NCBI GenBank assembly: GCA_947002045.1
Contig: CAMQJB010000005.1
Location: 1-64,000, forward strand
DNA length: 64,000 nt
From: an uncultured Collinsella sp.
GTDB lineage: Bacteria; Actinomycetota; Coriobacteriia; Coriobacteriales; Coriobacteriaceae
Direction: 5' to 3'
In this document: piece after piece, positions 62,388-64,000 of the stretch
Layout of the letters: each line of letters starts with the position of its first letter
Position numbering within the stretch: the first letter of the stretch is position 1
The notes under the pieces: generated by a model
What the model saw: the letters and a program-made list of their open reading frames with translations, nothing else
Databases searched by the model: none
What the model was told of the DNA's origin: nothing
Translations under genes and position numbers: made by a program

Positions 62388-63608
62388 TTACTCAGTCGTC
62401 GACGAATCGTCGGTCGAACTCTTGGTGACGCCCTTCAGGCTGACGTTGTACGGTACGTCCTTGGGCATGGGGTTGACGGTGATGTCGGCGTCCTTCTTGT
62501 ACTGTTCCAGCCACTCGCTGTATGCAGTGCTGGCCGCCTGCGTCTTCACCACGTTGGAAATATACTTCTTGATGTCCTTGGGTACCTGCTTGATGTCATC
62601 GACCTGGCTATCGACATGGAAGTAGTCGGTGCACTTGATGACGTGGTAACCGTACGTCGACTCGATCACGTCGCTCACATCGCCCTTGTTGAGTCCCTCG
62701 AGCGCCGCCTGGTAGCTGTCGACGAAGGTGGTGAGCTTGTCCCAGCCCACATCGCCCTTCTTCTCCTTGGAGCCGGTGTCATCGGAATACTGCTTCACGG
62801 CGTCCTCAAAGCTCAGTTCGCCGGAGTTGATTTTGTCCAGGCACTCCTGCGCCTTGGCCTTGGCGGCGGCCTTGTCCTCGTCAGATGCGTCGGAATCAAC
62901 CTTGATCAGGATGTTCGACGAGCGGCGGGCATCGTTGTAGTTAGACAGGTTCTCGTTGATGTAATCGACGATCTCACTGTCCTTGGGCTTACTGGTGGGC
63001 GCCACGGCGTCCTTAAGCTTTTGCTGTGCCAGGTTCTCCTTGAGCGAGTCCTTGTAGGTGTCCTCGGTATAGCCGTAGGTCTTAAGGGTCTTCTTAAAGG
63101 CCTTGGCACCGCCCGCGCTCTTGCACGCGTCCTTCCATGCCTTCTCGACCTCCTCGTCCGACACCGTCACGCCGTTTTCCTTCTGCGCCTGCTGGAGCAG
63201 AATCTGCTGCGTGTAGGAATCGATGAGCTGCTTGCGGTACTTTTTGGGCGTCAGGTCGTTGTCGACCAGATACTGCGCCCAGTCCTTGTCCTTGGTGTAA
63301 CCGTAGGACGTGCGCATGCTCATGATCTGCTTGGTCACGGTGTCCTCGGTGAGGTTGGTGCCGTTGATGGTGGCGGCGACACCGCCGGTAAGCTTGTAGC
63401 TCGAGGTATCCTCTGCCTGCGACATGAGACCGGAGCATGCCATGGCCGAGACGGAAAGCAGCATTGCCAGCACGCCGATAACCACCAGGACGATCTTGAC
63501 GGTCTTAGACACGTACGTCTTGCGCTGCTTCTTACGAGAGCTGGAGGCAGCGCGAGCCTGCTGCTCGGGCGTCGGCGCGGCCTCGGAGTTCTTTTTCTTG
63601 TTTGCCAT
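62388..63608 (-). CDS. PrsA/SurA-like peptidylprolyl isomerase (membrane-anchored foldase)
   Basis: A 406-residue protein. A Lys-rich cytoplasmic start and one hydrophobic helix (about 37-58) are followed by a SurA_N-like domain (VAATINGTNLTEDTVTKQIM). A parvulin-type rotamase then follows (about 225-315: SSNILIKVDSD, GELSFEDAVKQYSDDTGSKE, GDVGW). A helical tail and a Ser/Thr-rich end (SSTDDSSTTE) close it. CSGL in the helix looks like a lipobox-like cysteine but is not convincing. It should help fold secreted proteins such as the large surface proteins in this window. Confidence 0.88.
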   Translation of the reverse strand: MANKKKNSEAAPTPEQQARAASSSRKKQRKTYVSKTVKIVLVVIGVLAMLLSVSAMACSGLMSQAEDTSSYKLTGGVAATINGTNLTEDTVTKQIMSMRTSYGYTKDKDWAQYLVDNDLTPKKYRKQLIDSYTQQILLQQAQKENGVTVSDEEVEKAWKDACKSAGGAKAFKKTLKTYGYTEDTYKDSLKENLAQQKLKDAVAPTSKPKDSEIVDYINENLSNYNDARRSSNILIKVDSDASDEDKAAAKAKAQECLDKINSGELSFEDAVKQYSDDTGSKEKKGDVGWDKLTTFVDSYQAALEGLNKGDVSDVIESTYGYHVIKCTDYFHVDSQVDDIKQVPKDIKKYISNVVKTQAASTAYSEWLEQYKKDADITVNPMPKDVPYNVSLKGVTKSSTDDSSTTE

Positions 63609-63676
63609 AGTTGGCCTTTCGCATCACGAATCGAACAAACGCCATTGTGTCACAACGCGGACCCCGCGACACACCT

Positions 63677-63786
63677 GGTGCATGGGGGACAGGTTAATCT
63701 GCACCATTTTGGTGCAAAGGGGGCAGCTCTGGCAGCTGGCAGCTAGGGACGTTCCTTTTCTGCCGACAGTTAGGGACAGTCCCCAA
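63677..63786. repeat. Cluster of GGGGACAG-family fragments
   Basis: GGTGCATGGGGGACAGG is followed by TGCACC-ATTTT-GGTGCA (63700-63716) and GGGGGCAG. Two shorter fragments with AGCTAGGGAC and CAGTTAGGGACAGTCCCC follow. The first part resembles 27494-27557. It lies between the PTS fragment and the foldase gene. Confidence 0.6.
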
Positions 63787-63795
63787 GTGCCGGCC

Positions 63796-64000
63796 CTAAA
63801 AGTGGTGGCGGATGGCGTCGACCATGCCTTGGCACGTAGTCTGGCCGAGCACATCGGCTGCGGCGTCGGCATCCATAAAGATATTCATGAGCGCTTGCAG
63901 GGCCTCGACCTGGCCGCCCGGCTCGGCAATACCCAGATTGATGATGATCTGCGCCGGCACGGGGGCACCCATGCCCGCCATAGCACTGAACGTCACGGGC
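63796..64000 (-). CDS. PTS EIIA component (Gat/Fru-type), C-terminal fragment
   Basis: The frame enters from the right edge and stops at 63796, so about 67 residues are seen. The segment APVPAQIIINLGIAEPGGQV and EALQALMNIFMDADAAADVL resembles the C-terminal half of PTS EIIA type 2 domains (about LAIKEPHAQVE in relatives). The phosphorylated histidine would lie in the missing part. It is most likely a galactitol/fructose-type EIIA, but a BglG-type regulator carrying an EIIA domain is also possible. Confidence 0.6.
   Translation of the reverse strand, partial: PVTFSAMAGMGAPVPAQIIINLGIAEPGGQVEALQALMNIFMDADAAADVLGQTTCQGMVDAIRHHF

Overview
The window looks like a chromosomal segment of a high-GC anaerobic gut actinobacterium of the Coriobacteriia, most likely Collinsella or a close relative. 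The grounds are inference from gene content: an Ech-type membrane [NiFe] hydrogenase, an NfnAB transhydrogenase, a multi-pass membrane LuxR regulator of the coriobacterial type, LAxTG-anchored surface proteins ending in KRRKR, and GC-rich codon use. No species can be fixed from the sequence alone.

Layout. 1-6.4 kb: an FtsX/LolD-type ABC exporter (cut by the left edge), a three-gene DrrA/ABC-2 exporter operon, and a divergent NarL-type two-component pair. 6.4-7.0 kb: two related 154-bp hairpin elements. 7.0-12.7 kb: an Ech-like hydrogenase operon in which the EchA-like and EchB-like membrane subunits are one 960-residue protein. 12.8-27.3 kb: a small tandem-HTH protein and a surface operon of three single-pass membrane proteins followed by a 3,554-residue secreted protein. 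27.6-31.2 kb: a DUF4143-type ATPase behind a 5 x 23-bp repeat, and an old-yellow-enzyme/enoate-reductase-type oxidoreductase. 31.3-32.0 kb: six tandem 80-bp palindromic units and initiator tRNA-Met. 32.1-46.9 kb: mainly housekeeping genes (coaX, a degenerate biotin-ligase-like protein, a DHPS-HPPK fusion, a sirtuin, exonuclease III, an ECF transporter, glmU, prs, pth, nfnAB). 47.3-56.3 kb: two LAxTG surface proteins with duplicated 3' ends and flanks. 56.5-64 kb: the LuxR-type membrane regulator, a cytidylate-kinase-like protein, a polar amino acid ABC transporter, a YqeY protein, a PrsA-like foldase and the tail of a PTS EIIA.

How the genes fit together. The hydrogenase (reduced ferredoxin to H2 plus ion gradient) and NfnAB (ferredoxin/NADH/NADPH balancing) suggest ferredoxin-centred fermentative energy conservation. 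About 20 kb of the window encodes surface proteins. The exact 14-mer AAACCGCAGGTAGA lies upstream of one of the surface genes, beside the divergent LuxR gene, and inside both 154-bp elements; shorter versions lie upstream of two further surface transcription units.

The most unusual content is intergenic. There are several unrelated families of regular repeats: 80-bp-period palindromes at three loci, 154-bp elements with apparently compensatory stem changes, a 23-bp-period array, a 20-bp-period array, AT-rich 37-bp palindromes, and a dispersed GGGGACAG hairpin family. No transposase, integrase or Cas gene accompanies any of them.
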